DNA of 64,000 bases from an uncultured Planktomarina sp. (GCA_905181815.1 CAJIZA010000001.1:744001-808000); one strand, 5' to 3'. Counted from the stretch's first letter, positions 29,346-39,332 are shown. Translations and numbers: made by a program. Notes: generated by a model from the sequence alone, not told the origin.

Positions 29346-29999
29346 TTAGGTGACAGCCAATCCGATCGGACAGGTCACCCCAGTTCCCCCTATGCCGCAA
29401 TAACCATTGGGATTTTTCGCCAAATATTGCTGATGATAATCTTCGGCATAGTAAAACGGGGCCGCGGGCAAAGTTTCACTGGTAATCACGCCAAAGCCAG
29501 AGGCCCTCAGCTGCTCTGCAAAGACAGTCAGACTGGCCTTTGCAGCCTGTGCCTGCTCCGCACCATAGGTATAGATGCCTGAGCGATATTGCGTGCCACG
29601 ATCATTGCCCTGGCGCATGCCTTGAGTCGGATCATGGCCCTCCCAAAAGACCTTCAGCAAAGCATCATAAGTCACAATCGCCGGATCAAATATCACCCGC
29701 ACCACCTCATTGTGTCCAGTTTTTCCGGTGCAGACCTCTTCATAGGTCGGATTGGGTGTATAGCCGGCCGCATAGCCCACCATGGTCAACCAGACCCCCT
29801 CAATCCCCCAGAACATCCGCTCCACGCCCCAAAAGCACCCCATGCCGAACATCGCCTCCTGCAGCCCCGCACCCAGCGGTCCTTGCAAGGGACGACCGGT
29901 CAGAAAATGCGTGGGGGCGGTGGCAATGGGAGTGTCACGCCCCGGCGAGGCTTGGTCCCTTTGAACCATCTTTGACTTTTCTCGCGACATAAAAAACAT
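29346..29999 (-). CDS. msrA: Peptide methionine (S)-S-oxide reductase
   Basis: MsrA, 217 aa, reduces methionine-S-sulfoxide in proteins. The catalytic motif [13 protein letters not shown] holds the nucleophilic Cys, followed by [25 protein letters not shown] and [24 protein letters not shown] chose ATG 29997-29999 (MFFMSREK) because GGAG lies six bases upstream; a frame reaching 30080 has no ribosome site. An MFS gene lies about 90 bases upstream on the same strand. Confidence 0.93.
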   Translation of the reverse strand: MFFMSREKSKMVQRDQASPGRDTPIATAPTHFLTGRPLQGPLGAGLQEAMFGMGCFWGVERMFWGIEGVWLTMVGYAAGYTPNPTYEEVCTGKTGHNEVVRVIFDPAIVTYDALLKVFWEGHDPTQGMRQGNDRGTQYRSGIYTYGAEQAQAAKASLTVFAEQLRASGFGVITSETLPAAPFYYAEDYHQQYLAKNPNGYCGIGGTGVTCPIGLAVT

Positions 30000-30087
30000 T
30001 TCTGGCTCCCTGTATGGTTTTCTAATATGTAGCGGCGGCATGGCGGATATCCAGCACATAGGCCGCACCGCGCCAAACACACGCCCG

Positions 30088-31296
30088 TTACCGGCTCAAG
30101 ATCGTCTCATGGCCCGGTTCGGGCCACCTCGGGATCAACAAAGCCAGCCCCAGCGACATCAGCGCCATGCCTGCGGCCAGCACAAACACCAAACTCGGTG
30201 AGATCAACCACAGAAGTCCGAGAAAGACCGGCAATCCCACAGCGGCGATATGGTTGATGGTAAAGGCCACCGCGGCCGTTGGGGCGATATCGGCAGGATC
30301 TGCAATCTTTTGGAAATAGGTTTTCAGGGCAAAAGCCAGTGAGAAAAACAGGTGATCTATCACAAACAAAGCCCCCGCCAGCATCACACCCCAGCCAAAC
30401 ATGTAAATGCCGCCATATGTCAAAAAGACCAGGGCCAAACCCGCGTATTCAAAAATTAATGTATTGCGTTCCCCATAGCGCGCCACAACGCGGCCGAACA
30501 CCGGCCCAATAAACATATTCATCACGAGGTTAATTAAATACAGAGAGGTTAATTCATGCACGTCAAATCCAAAACGCTCCACCATCATAAAGCCCGCAAA
30601 TACCATGAAGACCTGCCGCCGGGCGCCGGCCATGAATTGCAGCGCGTAATACAGCCAATAGCGTTTGCGCAAAACCATGGTTTTATGCTGCGGCGTGGGC
30701 GATTGGAATTGCGGGTAAAGCACTATACAGGCTAAGGCGATGGCCGCGGTTATTCCGCCCGAAATCATATAGGCCGTATTAAAGCTCAACGCGAACCATT
30801 CCCAAGTGACGACAATTACTCCAAAAGCCACCAACGAAGCTGCCGACCCCATGGCCAATAGCCAGCCCAGGACCTGCGGCGCCTGCGCCTTGGAAATCCA
30901 TTGCAATTGCAGCGATTGGTTGACCGTTTCATAATAATGAAAGCCAATAGAGGAAAGCAGAGTAAGCGTTAAAATCCCACCCATTTGCGGAAACCAAGCG
31001 GTCACCGCCGTGGCCCCCCCCAAGAGCACCAAAGACAAAAGACCCAAGACTTGCTCACGCACAAAAATGATGATGGCAATCACCCCGACTGCAAGAAATC
31101 CAGGAATTTCCCGCACCGAATGCAACAGCCCGATATCCGCACCATCAAAGTTGGCTACTTCGATCACAAAATTGTTGAGCAAAGCACTCCAAGTGGCAAA
31201 GGCGATGGGCATAGCCGCGGCCATGACAAAGAGCAAAAATATCGGTCGGCGCCAAACTGACGCGGATTGCGCCTCTTGTAAGGTTACGATCTGCAT
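30088..31296 (-). CDS. MFS transporter of unknown substrate
   Basis: About 402 aa with twelve hydrophobic segments. Segment 1, [19 protein letters not shown], is followed by a short loop; [29 protein letters not shown] marks the start of the second half, and [23 protein letters not shown] lies near the end. The fold is major facilitator superfamily; the substrate cannot be inferred. ATG 31296 has GGGAG seven bases upstream; a GTG six codons earlier is less likely. It is divergent from lldD and shares the 31401-31429 inverted repeat region, so uptake or export linked to lactate is conceivable but unproven. Confidence 0.75.
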   Translation of the reverse strand: MQIVTLQEAQSASVWRRPIFLLFVMAAAMPIAFATWSALLNNFVIEVANFDGADIGLLHSVREIPGFLAVGVIAIIIFVREQVLGLLSLVLLGGATAVTAWFPQMGGILTLTLLSSIGFHYYETVNQSLQLQWISKAQAPQVLGWLLAMGSAASLVAFGVIVVTWEWFALSFNTAYMISGGITAAIALACIVLYPQFQSPTPQHKTMVLRKRYWLYYALQFMAGARRQVFMVFAGFMMVERFGFDVHELTSLYLINLVMNMFIGPVFGRVVARYGERNTLIFEYAGLALVFLTYGGIYMFGWGVMLAGALFVIDHLFFSLAFALKTYFQKIADPADIAPTAAVAFTINHIAAVGLPVFLGLLWLISPSLVFVLAAGMALMSLGLALLIPRWPEPGHETILSR

Positions 31297-31400
31297 AGCC
31301 ACACTCCCAACCACCGCCCCCTGATCTAAGCATTGGGGTCATGTTGCATCACCACGGCCAGCAAAAGGAAACCACCGGGCTAATCTTTACCTTTAGCTCA

Positions 31401-31429
31401 CGTATTGGTAATGTAAATTGACCAATACG
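31401..31429. promoter_or_regulatory. 9-bp perfect inverted repeat, operator candidate for lldD
   Basis: CGTATTGGT (31401-31409) and ACCAATACG (31421-31429) are exact reverse complements separated by 11 bases. The right arm ends 16 bases before the lldD ATG. TTGGT/ACCAA half sites resemble those of GntR/FadR-type regulators (for example LldR/PdhR), though the spacer is longer than their usual one. No regulator gene is adjacent. Confidence 0.55.
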
Positions 31430-31445
31430 AACCAAAGGTTAAATT

Positions 31446-32609
31446 ATGCCTGTAATCACAACCATTCAAGACCTGAAAGAGGTTTATCAGCGCCGCGTAC
31501 CACGAATGTTTTATGACTACTGCGAAAGCGGGAGCTGGACCGAGCAGACCTTTGGCGACAATATTTCTGATTTTGCCAAACTGCGCCTGCGCCAACGCGT
31601 CGCCGTTGATATGACCAACCGCAGCACCGTATCTAAAATGATTGGTCAGGACGTCTCAATGCCCGTGGCCCTGGCCCCGGTGGGGATGACCGGCATGCAA
31701 TGCGCCGATGGCGAAATCAAAGCAGCCCGTGCCGCAGCCGCTTTCGGTGTTCCCTATACGCTGTCAACCATGTCGATATGTTCCATCGAAGATGTCGCCG
31801 CAGCCACAGACGCCCCCTTTTGGTTTCAGCTCTACACTTTGACCGATGAGGATTACTCAGATCGTTTGATCCAAAGGGTGAAAGATGCCAATTGCTCCGC
31901 GCTCGTGATCACTCTGGACCTACAGATCCTAGGTCAGCGTCACAAAGATTTGAAAAACGGCCTTTCCGCCCCGCCAAAACTGACCGCCAAGACCATAGCT
32001 AATCTGGCCACAAAATGGAGCTGGGGCCTTGAGATGCTGGGCACCAAACGCCGCGGTTTCGGCAATATCGTGGGGCATGTCAGCGGCATCTCCGACACCA
32101 CCTCCCTCACCGCCTGGACGGCCGAGCAATTTGACCAAGCGCTCGATTGGAAAAAAGTTGAGATCTTGATGGAGAAATGGGGCGGTAAGGTGATATTGAA
32201 AGGCATCTTGGATCCCGAAGACGCAAAAATGGCGGCGAAACTTGGGGTTGATGCGATCATCGTGTCCAACCATGGCGGGCGGCAGCTCGACGGCGCGCTG
32301 TCCTCAATCCGCATGTTGCCGAAAATCGTCGAGGCAGTGGATGGCAAATGTGAGGTCTGGATGGATGGCGGCATCCGCAGTGGGCAAGATATCCTCAAAG
32401 CCAAAGCCCTTGGCGCGACCGGAACGATGATCGGCCGGTCTTATATCTACGGTCTTGGCGCGATGGGTCAGGCCGGCGTGACAAAAGCGCTGGAAGTGAT
32501 GCACAAAGAATTGGACACCACGATGGCGCTCTGCGGACATCGCGATATCAACGATGTGACCCGAGATATTCTTTATATTCCAGAGGATTTTGAGGGGCGT
32601 TGGGCCTAG
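31446..32609 (+). CDS. lldD: FMN-dependent L-lactate dehydrogenase (alpha-hydroxy acid dehydrogenase)
   Basis: This 387-aa FMN barrel enzyme oxidises L-lactate (or a related 2-hydroxy acid) to pyruvate and feeds electrons to the respiratory chain. RVPRMFYDYCESGSW opens the protein, PVALAPVGMTGMQCADGE binds FMN, and APFWFQLYTL is typical. VSNHGGRQLDGALSSIRML (near 277) carries the active-site His and substrate Arg. DGGIRSGQDILKAKALGA and IGRSYIYGLGAMGQAG bind FMN phosphate. AAAGGT precedes the ATG. It is a single transcription unit ended by the hairpin at 32656-32687. Confidence 0.9.
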   Translation: MPVITTIQDLKEVYQRRVPRMFYDYCESGSWTEQTFGDNISDFAKLRLRQRVAVDMTNRSTVSKMIGQDVSMPVALAPVGMTGMQCADGEIKAARAAAAFGVPYTLSTMSICSIEDVAAATDAPFWFQLYTLTDEDYSDRLIQRVKDANCSALVITLDLQILGQRHKDLKNGLSAPPKLTAKTIANLATKWSWGLEMLGTKRRGFGNIVGHVSGISDTTSLTAWTAEQFDQALDWKKVEILMEKWGGKVILKGILDPEDAKMAAKLGVDAIIVSNHGGRQLDGALSSIRMLPKIVEAVDGKCEVWMDGGIRSGQDILKAKALGATGTMIGRSYIYGLGAMGQAGVTKALEVMHKELDTTMALCGHRDINDVTRDILYIPEDFEGRWA

Positions 32610-32655
32610 GTCAGAGCAATTCCTAGTGCAGGGATCTTGGTAAAACAAATCAAAA

Positions 32656-32694
32656 GGGATGGGGCGCAGAAAAGCGCACACCATCCCAGTTTTA
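32656..32694 (+). terminator. Probable terminator after lldD
   Basis: GGGATGG...CCATCCC with an inner GCGC/GCGC pair (32656-32687) is followed by AGTTTTA. The T run is short, so termination is probable rather than certain. Confidence 0.55.
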
Positions 32695-32699
32695 CACGA

Positions 32700-32891
32700 T
32701 TATTCGGCAGATGCGCTGGAGCCATCCCCGCCCTTGCTGCCTGCGCTGTCACGAAAGAGCGCTTTTGTCAGCGAGAGCATCACCATCGCAAACGGCAGCG
32801 CTCCAATCACCATGGCGCTTTTCAAAGCTTCCATCGGATCGGCGCCCGGATTGGCCTTCATAAAAACCCAGAAGCGTCCGTCGGACCTCAA
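32700..32891 (-). pseudogene. C-terminal remnant of a BCCT-family transporter
   Basis: The 63 codons contain MEALKSAMVIGALPFAMVML followed by a short basic tail, which resembles the last membrane helix of betaine/carnitine/choline transporters (typically a GALPF motif followed by a short tail). No start or upstream helices exist; the frame opens at a TTG and is blocked upstream by a TGA at about 32908. The rest of a gene of about 500 codons is missing. BCCT permeases import glycine betaine, choline or carnitine, so this loss fits the decay seen in the methylamine cluster. The short frame gives no proof of homology; it could be a coincidental hydrophobic ORF. Confidence 0.5.
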
Positions 32892-33237
32892 ACACTGTAA
32901 ATCGGGGCTTCATTTACATATCTGTGCTCCTTTTCATTCAATGAGACGATGCCTCACAATCGAAATGCTTCAAAATGGGTGCATATAGCCCCACTCATCG
33001 CCTTATTATTATTAAAAAATCATAGACTTCTGTATCCACGCCTCTCCTGTGCAGACATTGCTAAATACGTATCGCGCCAGATGTCTCGCAGGCGAATGGC
33101 CAAATATTTGGAGTGATGTCATGTTTTTGGCCCATTGAAATGTCTAAATGGAAAATAAACATTTACAAAGAACACCGCTTAATAGGGTAAAGCGTGCCAG
33201 AGCGTTATTTTTTTCGCAAGCTTTTGTTTGTCAGGGT
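32892..33237. other. Intergenic region without recognisable gene
   Basis: About 346 AT-rich bases between the BCCT remnant and the MFS gene. I see no protein-like frame on either strand. An imperfect hairpin AAATGT (33138-33143) / ACATTT (33159-33164) is present. An AAGGAG followed by ATG-TAA on the minus strand at about 32910-32930 looks like a relic start site. It probably contains the eroded rest of the BCCT locus. Confidence 0.4.
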
Positions 33238-34383
33238 TTAAGCGCGCCGCAGCAGCAAAGTCAGCGGAATGGCAGTAAGACTGAGGCCCGCAGCTGCGAA
33301 GAACGCAATGCGCAATCCATAATATTCAGACACAAGCCCCATCATAGGTGGGGCCAGAAAGAATCCTGCAAATCCCAGAACAGCCACGCGCGAAATCGCC
33401 TCTGTGCGCAGATGGTCCGGCACCTTTTGCCCAACCAATGCCAACCCCAAGGGACCGATCACAGAGATGCCAAGGCCTAAAATACCGAATCCAATATAGG
33501 CCCAAAGTGGCGCGGGTGCCAAAGCGGCCAAAACCCCACCAGCAGCAGCCACCATTGTGGCCAGTATGATGACTTTTGTCTCAGAAAGAATTTGCGACAC
33601 CGCTTGGCCTGAAAACCGCCCCAGCGCCATGGTCAACCCCAGCATCGCCGGCCCCATCGCCCCTTCGGCCGCACGGCCCTGTAGGCTGCGCTCAATGTGC
33701 AAGGCCGACCAGGTCTCAACAGTCGCTTCGGTCATAAAGGCAACCAAAACGATCAACCCACATAAAATAACGGGCTTCAACGGATAGTGGTCGCCCGTGC
33801 CAGAGCCCGGTGCCACCTCTCGAGGGGGCATGTAAAGAAAGACCGAGAAGATCAAAATGACCCCCGCCACAGCCACGAAGGCCGGTCCTGGCGCGATCTG
33901 CGCCTCGCGCGCCACGCCGCTCACAATCGCAGAAACTGCGTAACCAACTGAAAACATACCATGGTTTACATTCATCAAAGGCTGACGGTGCAGCTGCTCC
34001 AACTCGCTTACCCGCGCATTCATCAGCACATCAGTAAGGCCCGAGGCTGAGCCAACAATCACCATTGCCACGCCAAAGCTCACCGCATCTGTGGCAAAAC
34101 CCGGCAAAAGAAAGCTCAAGGCAAACACAACGCTGCCAATTTGCATGCCGCGCGCACCCAACACACGGTCCAGCCGCGGCGCCAGAACCATCGAGCTGAC
34201 CAGCCCAAGCGCATTGCACAGCAGCAACAGCCCAAAAGTGGCATCGCTGACACCCAAACGCGCTTTGATCTGCGGCACATAGGCCGCAAAACAGCCCCAA
34301 AACAGGCCAACAATCACAAATGCAATCGCAGTACGGCGGGACAAATACAGGGCTTGATGAACTTGCATAGCCTGCTTTTTCAT
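33238..34383 (-). CDS. MFS transporter (sugar-efflux-like fold)
   Basis: 381 aa with about twelve membrane segments: AIAFVIVGLFWGCFAAYVPQ, then CNALGLVSSMVLAPRLDRVLGARG (loop 2-3 motif), ALGRFSGQAVSQILSETKVI, and FGILGLGISVIGPLGLALVGQ. Overall layout fits a MFS family of bacterial permeases with 380-400 residues, resembling YbjJ-like members. Substrate unknown. The ATG at 34383 has AAGAGG nine bases upstream; another ATG five codons in is possible. The gene is divergent from rplY. Confidence 0.75.
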   Translation of the reverse strand: MKKQAMQVHQALYLSRRTAIAFVIVGLFWGCFAAYVPQIKARLGVSDATFGLLLLCNALGLVSSMVLAPRLDRVLGARGMQIGSVVFALSFLLPGFATDAVSFGVAMVIVGSASGLTDVLMNARVSELEQLHRQPLMNVNHGMFSVGYAVSAIVSGVAREAQIAPGPAFVAVAGVILIFSVFLYMPPREVAPGSGTGDHYPLKPVILCGLIVLVAFMTEATVETWSALHIERSLQGRAAEGAMGPAMLGLTMALGRFSGQAVSQILSETKVIILATMVAAAGGVLAALAPAPLWAYIGFGILGLGISVIGPLGLALVGQKVPDHLRTEAISRVAVLGFAGFFLAPPMMGLVSEYYGLRIAFFAAAGLSLTAIPLTLLLRRA

Positions 34384-34511
34384 AGCCGCAAGCCTCTTGC
34401 AAGAAACAAAGTAAACAAGGGCTTTTCATTTACCTCATATGGCCCTATACGGCGCACTTCATCGGGGCATACACCCTTGGAGGATGCCCCCCCATTTTAA
34501 GGAATAGACCC

Positions 34512-35150
34512 ATGGCAGGACAGATCCCAGATCTAATCGCTTCGGTACGGACGGGGACAGGCAAGGGGGCCGCTCGTCAATCTCGCCGCGAAGGCAACGT
34601 ACCAGGCATCATTTTCGGTGGTGAGGCAGATCCGCTTCCCATAAATATTTCGTTCAACAAATTGTTTTCACTATTGAAAGCAGGGCGGTTTAAGTCAACT
34701 TTGTTCAACCTCAAAGTTGAAGGTCATGACGACGTACGCGTCATCTGCCGCGATGTGCAACGCCACACTGTGAAAGATTTGCCAACTCATGTCGACTTTA
34801 TGCGCCTGCGCCGGACATCACAAATCAACCTGTTTATTCCGGTTGAGTTTTTGAATGAAGACACATGTCCAGGCCTAAAAAAAGGTGGCGTGCTGAGTTT
34901 GGTGCGTCCTGAGGTTGAACTGGTGGTGACCGCAGGAGATATCCCCGAGAAGATCACAGTTGATCTGGCCGGTCTCGAAGTGGGTGATGTGATTACCATC
35001 TCCGCTGTCGAACTGCCCAAAGGCGCCAAAACGACCATCGACCGTGATTTTGTGATCGCCAATATCGCAGCACCATCGGGTCTGCGCTCAGCGGACAATG
35101 AAGCTGGCGACGATACAGAAGAGGCAGAAGTCGAAGCCGAGGAGGCATAA
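34512..35150 (+). CDS. rplY: 50S ribosomal protein L25 (general stress protein Ctc family)
   Basis: L25/Ctc type, 212 aa, binds 5S rRNA. The N-terminal L25 domain (about 1-95) has [20 protein letters not shown] and [20 protein letters not shown]; the C-terminal TL5 domain (about 100-195) has [20 protein letters not shown]. The end is strongly acidic ([16 protein letters not shown]), common in this lineage. AAGGAATAGACCC precedes the ATG. A strong terminator follows (35184-35210), then pth. Confidence 0.94.
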   Translation: MAGQIPDLIASVRTGTGKGAARQSRREGNVPGIIFGGEADPLPINISFNKLFSLLKAGRFKSTLFNLKVEGHDDVRVICRDVQRHTVKDLPTHVDFMRLRRTSQINLFIPVEFLNEDTCPGLKKGGVLSLVRPEVELVVTAGDIPEKITVDLAGLEVGDVITISAVELPKGAKTTIDRDFVIANIAAPSGLRSADNEAGDDTEEAEVEAEEA

Positions 35151-35183
35151 ACCTCGACCTTCGGGCCAATTTAAGGCACATGG

Positions 35184-35210
35184 AACCCCGCCATTGATGG
35201 TGGGGTTTTT
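35184..35210 (+). terminator. Rho-independent terminator after rplY
   Basis: AACCCCgCCAT-tg-ATGGtGGGGTT followed by TTT forms a clear hairpin with T tail between rplY and pth. Confidence 0.8.
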
Positions 35211-35276
35211 GCATTTCCAGCCCAACATCCGCGCAAATCTCTTTCAACCCACCGGTCTGCACGTTAAACTCATCCC

Positions 35277-35963
35277 ATGAAACTATTCGTAGGCCTTGGA
35301 AATCCCGGCGCAAAATATGCGCATAATCGGCATAATATCGGCTTTATGGCCCTTGATAGAATCGCCGACGATAATCAGTTCACCCCTTGGCGTTCAAAAT
35401 TTCAGGGGCAAATTTGTGACGGCACATTGGGCGGACACAGGACGCTGCTACTCAAACCCACAACCTTCATGAACCTCTCTGGACAATCGGTGGGCGAGGC
35501 CGTGCGGTTTCACAAGATCCCTCTGGATCAGGTCACCGTTTTTCACGATGAATTGGACCTCGCTCCTGGTAAATTACGGCTCAAACAGGGCGGCGGTCAT
35601 GCAGGGCATAATGGGCTGCGCTCTATCCACGCCCATTTAGGAGCAGACTATGGCCGCGTGCGGCTGGGGATTGGCCATCCAGGCAATAAGGATGCAGTAG
35701 CCGGCTTTGTGCTTCGAGACTTTGCCAAGGTGGATCAAAATTGGCTGGCGGCCATACTGACGGGAATCGGTAATGGTACGGTACATTTGGCCACAGGGGA
35801 TGGGGCAAAATTCATGAATGCTGTGGCCTTGCAAACTGCCCCGCCACGCTCTTCAAAAACCACCAAACCTGCAACGCAAAAACCTGCAGAAACGGCGGCG
35901 CCTCCCACCGATAGCGAGCCTGCTCCCTCTCCATTGCAAAAGCTCTTCGACAAATTTAAATGA
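35277..35963 (+). CDS. pth: Peptidyl-tRNA hydrolase
   Basis: Pth, 228 aa, frees tRNA from stalled peptidyl-tRNA. MKLFVGLGNPGAKYAHNRHN contains the catalytic His at position 20, KPTTFMNLSGQSV and HDELDLAPGKLRLKQGGG follow, and GHNGLRSIHAHLG completes the active site. The final 40 residues form a Pro/Thr/Ala-rich tail, longer than in E. coli (194 aa) but usual in Rhodobacteraceae. Its TGA overlaps the ATG of the decayed DUF2332 gene. Confidence 0.95.
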   Translation: MKLFVGLGNPGAKYAHNRHNIGFMALDRIADDNQFTPWRSKFQGQICDGTLGGHRTLLLKPTTFMNLSGQSVGEAVRFHKIPLDQVTVFHDELDLAPGKLRLKQGGGHAGHNGLRSIHAHLGADYGRVRLGIGHPGNKDAVAGFVLRDFAKVDQNWLAAILTGIGNGTVHLATGDGAKFMNAVALQTAPPRSSKTTKPATQKPAETAAPPTDSEPAPSPLQKLFDKFK

Positions 35964-36978
35964 AACGCCATTTCCAACGCCAGGCGACGTATTGCTCCGC
36001 CTTTGGTGCAGATCTCACAGCCCGTCTGCTGCGCCAGCTGCCCAATCGCATCTCAGCCAGCAGAGACCTAGGTCAGCGCATCGCCAATTGGCCCAGTGAT
36101 CCCCGCGCCAGAGGCAGACAACCTCCCTCTTAGGCTTGTCGGAGGCATGCATGCCTTGCTTCTATCGGAAAAAGTGCGCGAATTGGCCCCGATCTATCTA
36201 AGCCGCACAATTGCCGATGCCGATATGCCAACGCTCTTGCAGGCCGTGCTCCAACGTCACGACGATGAACTGGCCGCTTTCATTGCCAATGACCTACAAA
36301 CCAACGAAGTGTGGCGGGCTGCCAGGCTCATCGCAGCGGCACATTCGCTCAAAGCCTATAATGGAAGTGATTTCATCGCCTCCAAACTGGGGGCCAGCGC
36401 CGGTCTCAACCTAGTTTTAATCGGTTCCACCTCCCTTTAGGGAATGACTATGGGCCACAGAACAGCCCAGAGTAGCTAACGCCAAAATGGCAAGGAACGC
36501 TGCCACTGCCGGCCCCTATCGTCTGCAGCATGCTCAGGGCTGTGATCTCGCCCCTCTAGATCTGCGACTGCCGCAAGACCTTCTGCGTCTGCGCACCTAT
36601 CTATAGGCATATCAACCCGAAAGGCGCACACGATAGATGCGGCCGTCTCTCTCACTCCACCGATGCCCCACAAGTCCGGTGCTATTGAGTTTTTGCGCCA
36701 ACGTCTCGCCCAGCCTTGGTTCGGCTGCCATTTGATCTATCATACGGTCGCTTGACAGTATTTTTCAAAGGGAGCAAAGAGCCAAATTACAGAATTGATT
36801 GCAACGAGCAGCGAAGAGCCAAACTCACCCCTGGCGTGGCTGCAGATTGAGACAGACGGAAAATTGCCCGGCGCAGGCTATGCGGTTGGACTTGTGGCCT
36901 GAGCAAAAGCGGATAGAGTTAGGACGAATGGGTTTTCATGGCCGTTGGATCACTTGGACGGCATCACATCTGGGGTAA
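35960..36978 (+). pseudogene. DUF2332 family protein gene, heavily degraded
   Basis: The ATG at 35960 overlaps the pth stop and starts MKRHFQRQATYCSAFGADLT, typical of DUF2332. At CCCC 36101-36104 one C is extra; removing it gives PEADNLPLRLVGGMHALLLS and NDLQTNEVWRAARLIAAAHS. Further shifts near 36415, 36535 and 36610-36635 and stops (including TGA in TVA*QYFSKG near 36760) break up FHLPLGNDYGPQNSPE, AGCDL-type APLDLRLPQDLLRLRTYL, GAIEFLRQRLAQPWFGCHLI, SPLAWLQIETDGKLPGAGYA, and the C-terminus KRIELGRMGFHGRWITWTAS, ending at TAA 36976-36978. The fragments are collinear and cover the family's length of about 340 residues. Function of DUF2332 is unknown. No insertion is involved, only point decay. 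Confidence 0.8.
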
Positions 36979-36982
36979 TGGC

Positions 36983-37354
36983 ATGCAAAAAGATATCGAA
37001 ATCAATGTTTTTGGCCTGCCCCTCGCGCCTTGCTCTCAAGAGCCTTTGACTGGATTCTTCCGGGATGGGTCCTGCAATACCTGCACCCAAGATACCGGCA
37101 GCCACACAGTCTGCGCGGTGATGACCGCTGAATTTCTCGCGTTTTCGAAATACCTAGGCAACGACCTCAGCACCCCGCGGACAGAATTTGGCTTTGCGGG
37201 GCTCAAGGCCGGGGATCACTGGTGTCTGTGTGCCGGACGGTTTTTGCAAGCCCACGAAGAGGGCTGCGCGCCGCAGGTGCAACTCGAATCAACCCATCAA
37301 AAGGCCTTGGACATTGTTGCAATTGAAATCCTGCGGCTCTATGCAACGCCCTGA
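36983..37354 (+). CDS. DUF2237 family protein
   Basis: This 123-aa protein has MQKDIEINVFGLPLAPCSQE, then TGFFRDGSCNTCTQDTGSHT, EFLAFSKYLGNDLSTPR, and GDHWCLCAGRFLQAHEEG. The cysteines and HTVCAVM motif are family hallmarks. DUF2237 proteins are uncharacterised; cysteine spacing suggests metal or redox chemistry, which is a guess. I start at ATG 36983, five bases after the DUF2332 remnant; a frame from 36938 would run inside the remnant. It converges with trpB across 24 bases. Confidence 0.85.
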   Translation: MQKDIEINVFGLPLAPCSQEPLTGFFRDGSCNTCTQDTGSHTVCAVMTAEFLAFSKYLGNDLSTPRTEFGFAGLKAGDHWCLCAGRFLQAHEEGCAPQVQLESTHQKALDIVAIEILRLYATP

Positions 37355-37378
37355 TCGGGGTAGCAAACAGACCTGGGG

Positions 37379-38611
37379 CTAGGCCCCAGTGTTCATCTCA
37401 ATTCCCAAAGCTGCCGCCACGGTGAAGATATCCTTGTCACCACGTCCGCACATGTTCATACAAATCAGGTGATCGGCTGGCAATTCAGGCGCTATTTTCA
37501 TCACATGGGCCAAAGCATGGCTCGGCTCTAGAGCTGGAATAATGCCTTCAAGCTCACAGCACAGCTGAAAGGCTTCCAGCGCTTCCACATCGGTGATCGA
37601 GACATATTGCGCCCGGCCAATATCGTGCAACCACGCATGTTCCGGACCGATCCCAGGGTAATCAAGCCCGGCGGAAATCGAAAAGCCTTCTAGAATTTGC
37701 CCATCATCGTCCTGCAATAGATAGGTGCGATTGCCATGCAGCACACCAGGACGTCCACCGGTAAGAGAGGCGCAATGCTCCATCTTGGCATTCACGCCTT
37801 TGCCTCCAGCCTCAACACCGATGATTCCCACCTCTTTGTCATCGAGGAAGGGAAAGAACAGCCCCATGGCATTCGAGCCGCCACCTATCGCCGCAATCAA
37901 TGTATCCGGCAGACGCCCTTCCTGCTGCAGCATCTGCTCCCGCGCTTCCTTGCCGATGATGGCTTGAAAGTCCCGTACCATCGCAGGATAGGGATGGGGG
38001 CCTGCGACTGTGCCTATGCAGTAGAATGTATCCTCTACATTCGTCACCCAATCGCGCAAAGCGTCATTCATAGCGTCTTTTAATGTACCGCGACCGGAGG
38101 TGACCGGCACAACTTCTGCGCCCAGAAGTTTCATGCGAAACACATTCGGCGCTTGGCGCTCGACATCATGTGCGCCCATGTAGACCACGCATTTCAAACC
38201 AAATTTCGCACAGACCGTTGCGGTGGCCACCCCATGTTGACCGGCGCCGGTTTCCGCGATGATCCGGCTTTTTCCCATGCGGCGGGCCAAGATAATTTGG
38301 CCCAAGACATTGTTAATTTTATGCGCGCCTGTGTGGTTTAGCTCGTCGCGCTTGAGATAGACTTTCGCACCGCCCAAATGCTCGGTCAAACGCTCCGCAT
38401 AATACAATGGACTCGGACGACCGACGTAGTTGGTCCAAAGATCATTCATCTCTGCCCAAAAGCTGTCATCGGTCTTGGCATATTCATATTGCGCTTCAAG
38501 ATCCAAGATCAGCGGCATAAGGGTTTCTGAGACAAACCGCCCGCCAAAATCGCCAAAACGACCCTGTTCATCCGGTCCTGTGGTAAAGCTGTTGAGCAGA
38601 TCATCGGCCAT
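37379..38611 (-). CDS. trpB: Tryptophan synthase beta chain
   Basis: TrpB, 410 aa, condenses indole with serine using [23 protein letters not shown] includes the PLP lysine, [20 protein letters not shown] is the active-site region, and [13 protein letters not shown] binds PLP phosphate. It follows trpF by about 80 bases on the same strand. trpA is not next to it in this window, as in other Rhodobacteraceae where trpFB and trpA are separate. Confidence 0.96.
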   Translation of the reverse strand: MADDLLNSFTTGPDEQGRFGDFGGRFVSETLMPLILDLEAQYEYAKTDDSFWAEMNDLWTNYVGRPSPLYYAERLTEHLGGAKVYLKRDELNHTGAHKINNVLGQIILARRMGKSRIIAETGAGQHGVATATVCAKFGLKCVVYMGAHDVERQAPNVFRMKLLGAEVVPVTSGRGTLKDAMNDALRDWVTNVEDTFYCIGTVAGPHPYPAMVRDFQAIIGKEAREQMLQQEGRLPDTLIAAIGGGSNAMGLFFPFLDDKEVGIIGVEAGGKGVNAKMEHCASLTGGRPGVLHGNRTYLLQDDDGQILEGFSISAGLDYPGIGPEHAWLHDIGRAQYVSITDVEALEAFQLCCELEGIIPALEPSHALAHVMKIAPELPADHLICMNMCGRGDKDIFTVAAALGIEMNTGA

Positions 38612-38693
38612 TGTTTTCTCCCATGCGCATCTGCTTTAAGAGGTAGCGCCCTGCCCCTCCAAGGTAAAGACCCGGCCGCGATTTTCCGATGCT

Positions 38694-39332
38694 TTACCTG
38701 TTGGCTTCAGTGACAAATTTCGCCATCAGCGCGGCGCTTTTCTGGCCGGGCGTCGTTTCAATGCCGGAACTGACATCAACCTGCTGCGCACCGGAACAGC
38801 GCACCGCCTCGGCCACATTGTCAGGCGTAAGACCACCGGCCAGCATCCATGGCACCGACCAGCTTTCTCCCTCAAGCAGGCGCCAGTCGAAAGACAGACC
38901 ATTGCCCCCAGGCAAGGTTTCACCCTCCGCCGGTTTGGCATCCAAAAGCAATTGATCGGCCACACCCGAATAAAGCTGCGCACAGGCTACATCGGCGCGC
39001 GATGCTATTCCCAAGGCCTTCATCACCGGCAAGCCATAGCGCGCTTTCACCGCCGCCACGCGGTCCAGACTTTCAGTGCCGTGAAGTTGCAGCATGTCGA
39101 GCGGAACAGAGGCGGTAATGCGATCAAGGGCCGCATCATCGGCATTCACCACCAAAGCGACTTTGGCCAGGCCTACGGGCGCATGCAAAGCCATGCTGCG
39201 CGCCGTCTCAATTGAAACGTTACGAGGCGATTTATCGAAAAAAACCAAACCTATATAGGCCGCCCCTGCGGTTGCAGCGGCATCTATATCGCCCTGTGTG
39301 GTCAAGCCGCAAAGCTTGACGCGCACCTTCAT
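38694..39332 (-). CDS. trpF: Phosphoribosylanthranilate isomerase
   Basis: TrpF, 212 aa, catalyses the Amadori rearrangement in tryptophan synthesis. [19 protein letters not shown] has the catalytic Cys, [19 protein letters not shown] and [20 protein letters not shown] follow, and [19 protein letters not shown] with [15 protein letters not shown] binds substrate. The start overlaps the lapA-like stop by four bases, so it is coupled to that gene and probably to ihfB. Confidence 0.94.
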   Translation of the reverse strand: MKVRVKLCGLTTQGDIDAAATAGAAYIGLVFFDKSPRNVSIETARSMALHAPVGLAKVALVVNADDAALDRITASVPLDMLQLHGTESLDRVAAVKARYGLPVMKALGIASRADVACAQLYSGVADQLLLDAKPAEGETLPGGNGLSFDWRLLEGESWSVPWMLAGGLTPDNVAEAVRCSGAQQVDVSSGIETTPGQKSAALMAKFVTEANR

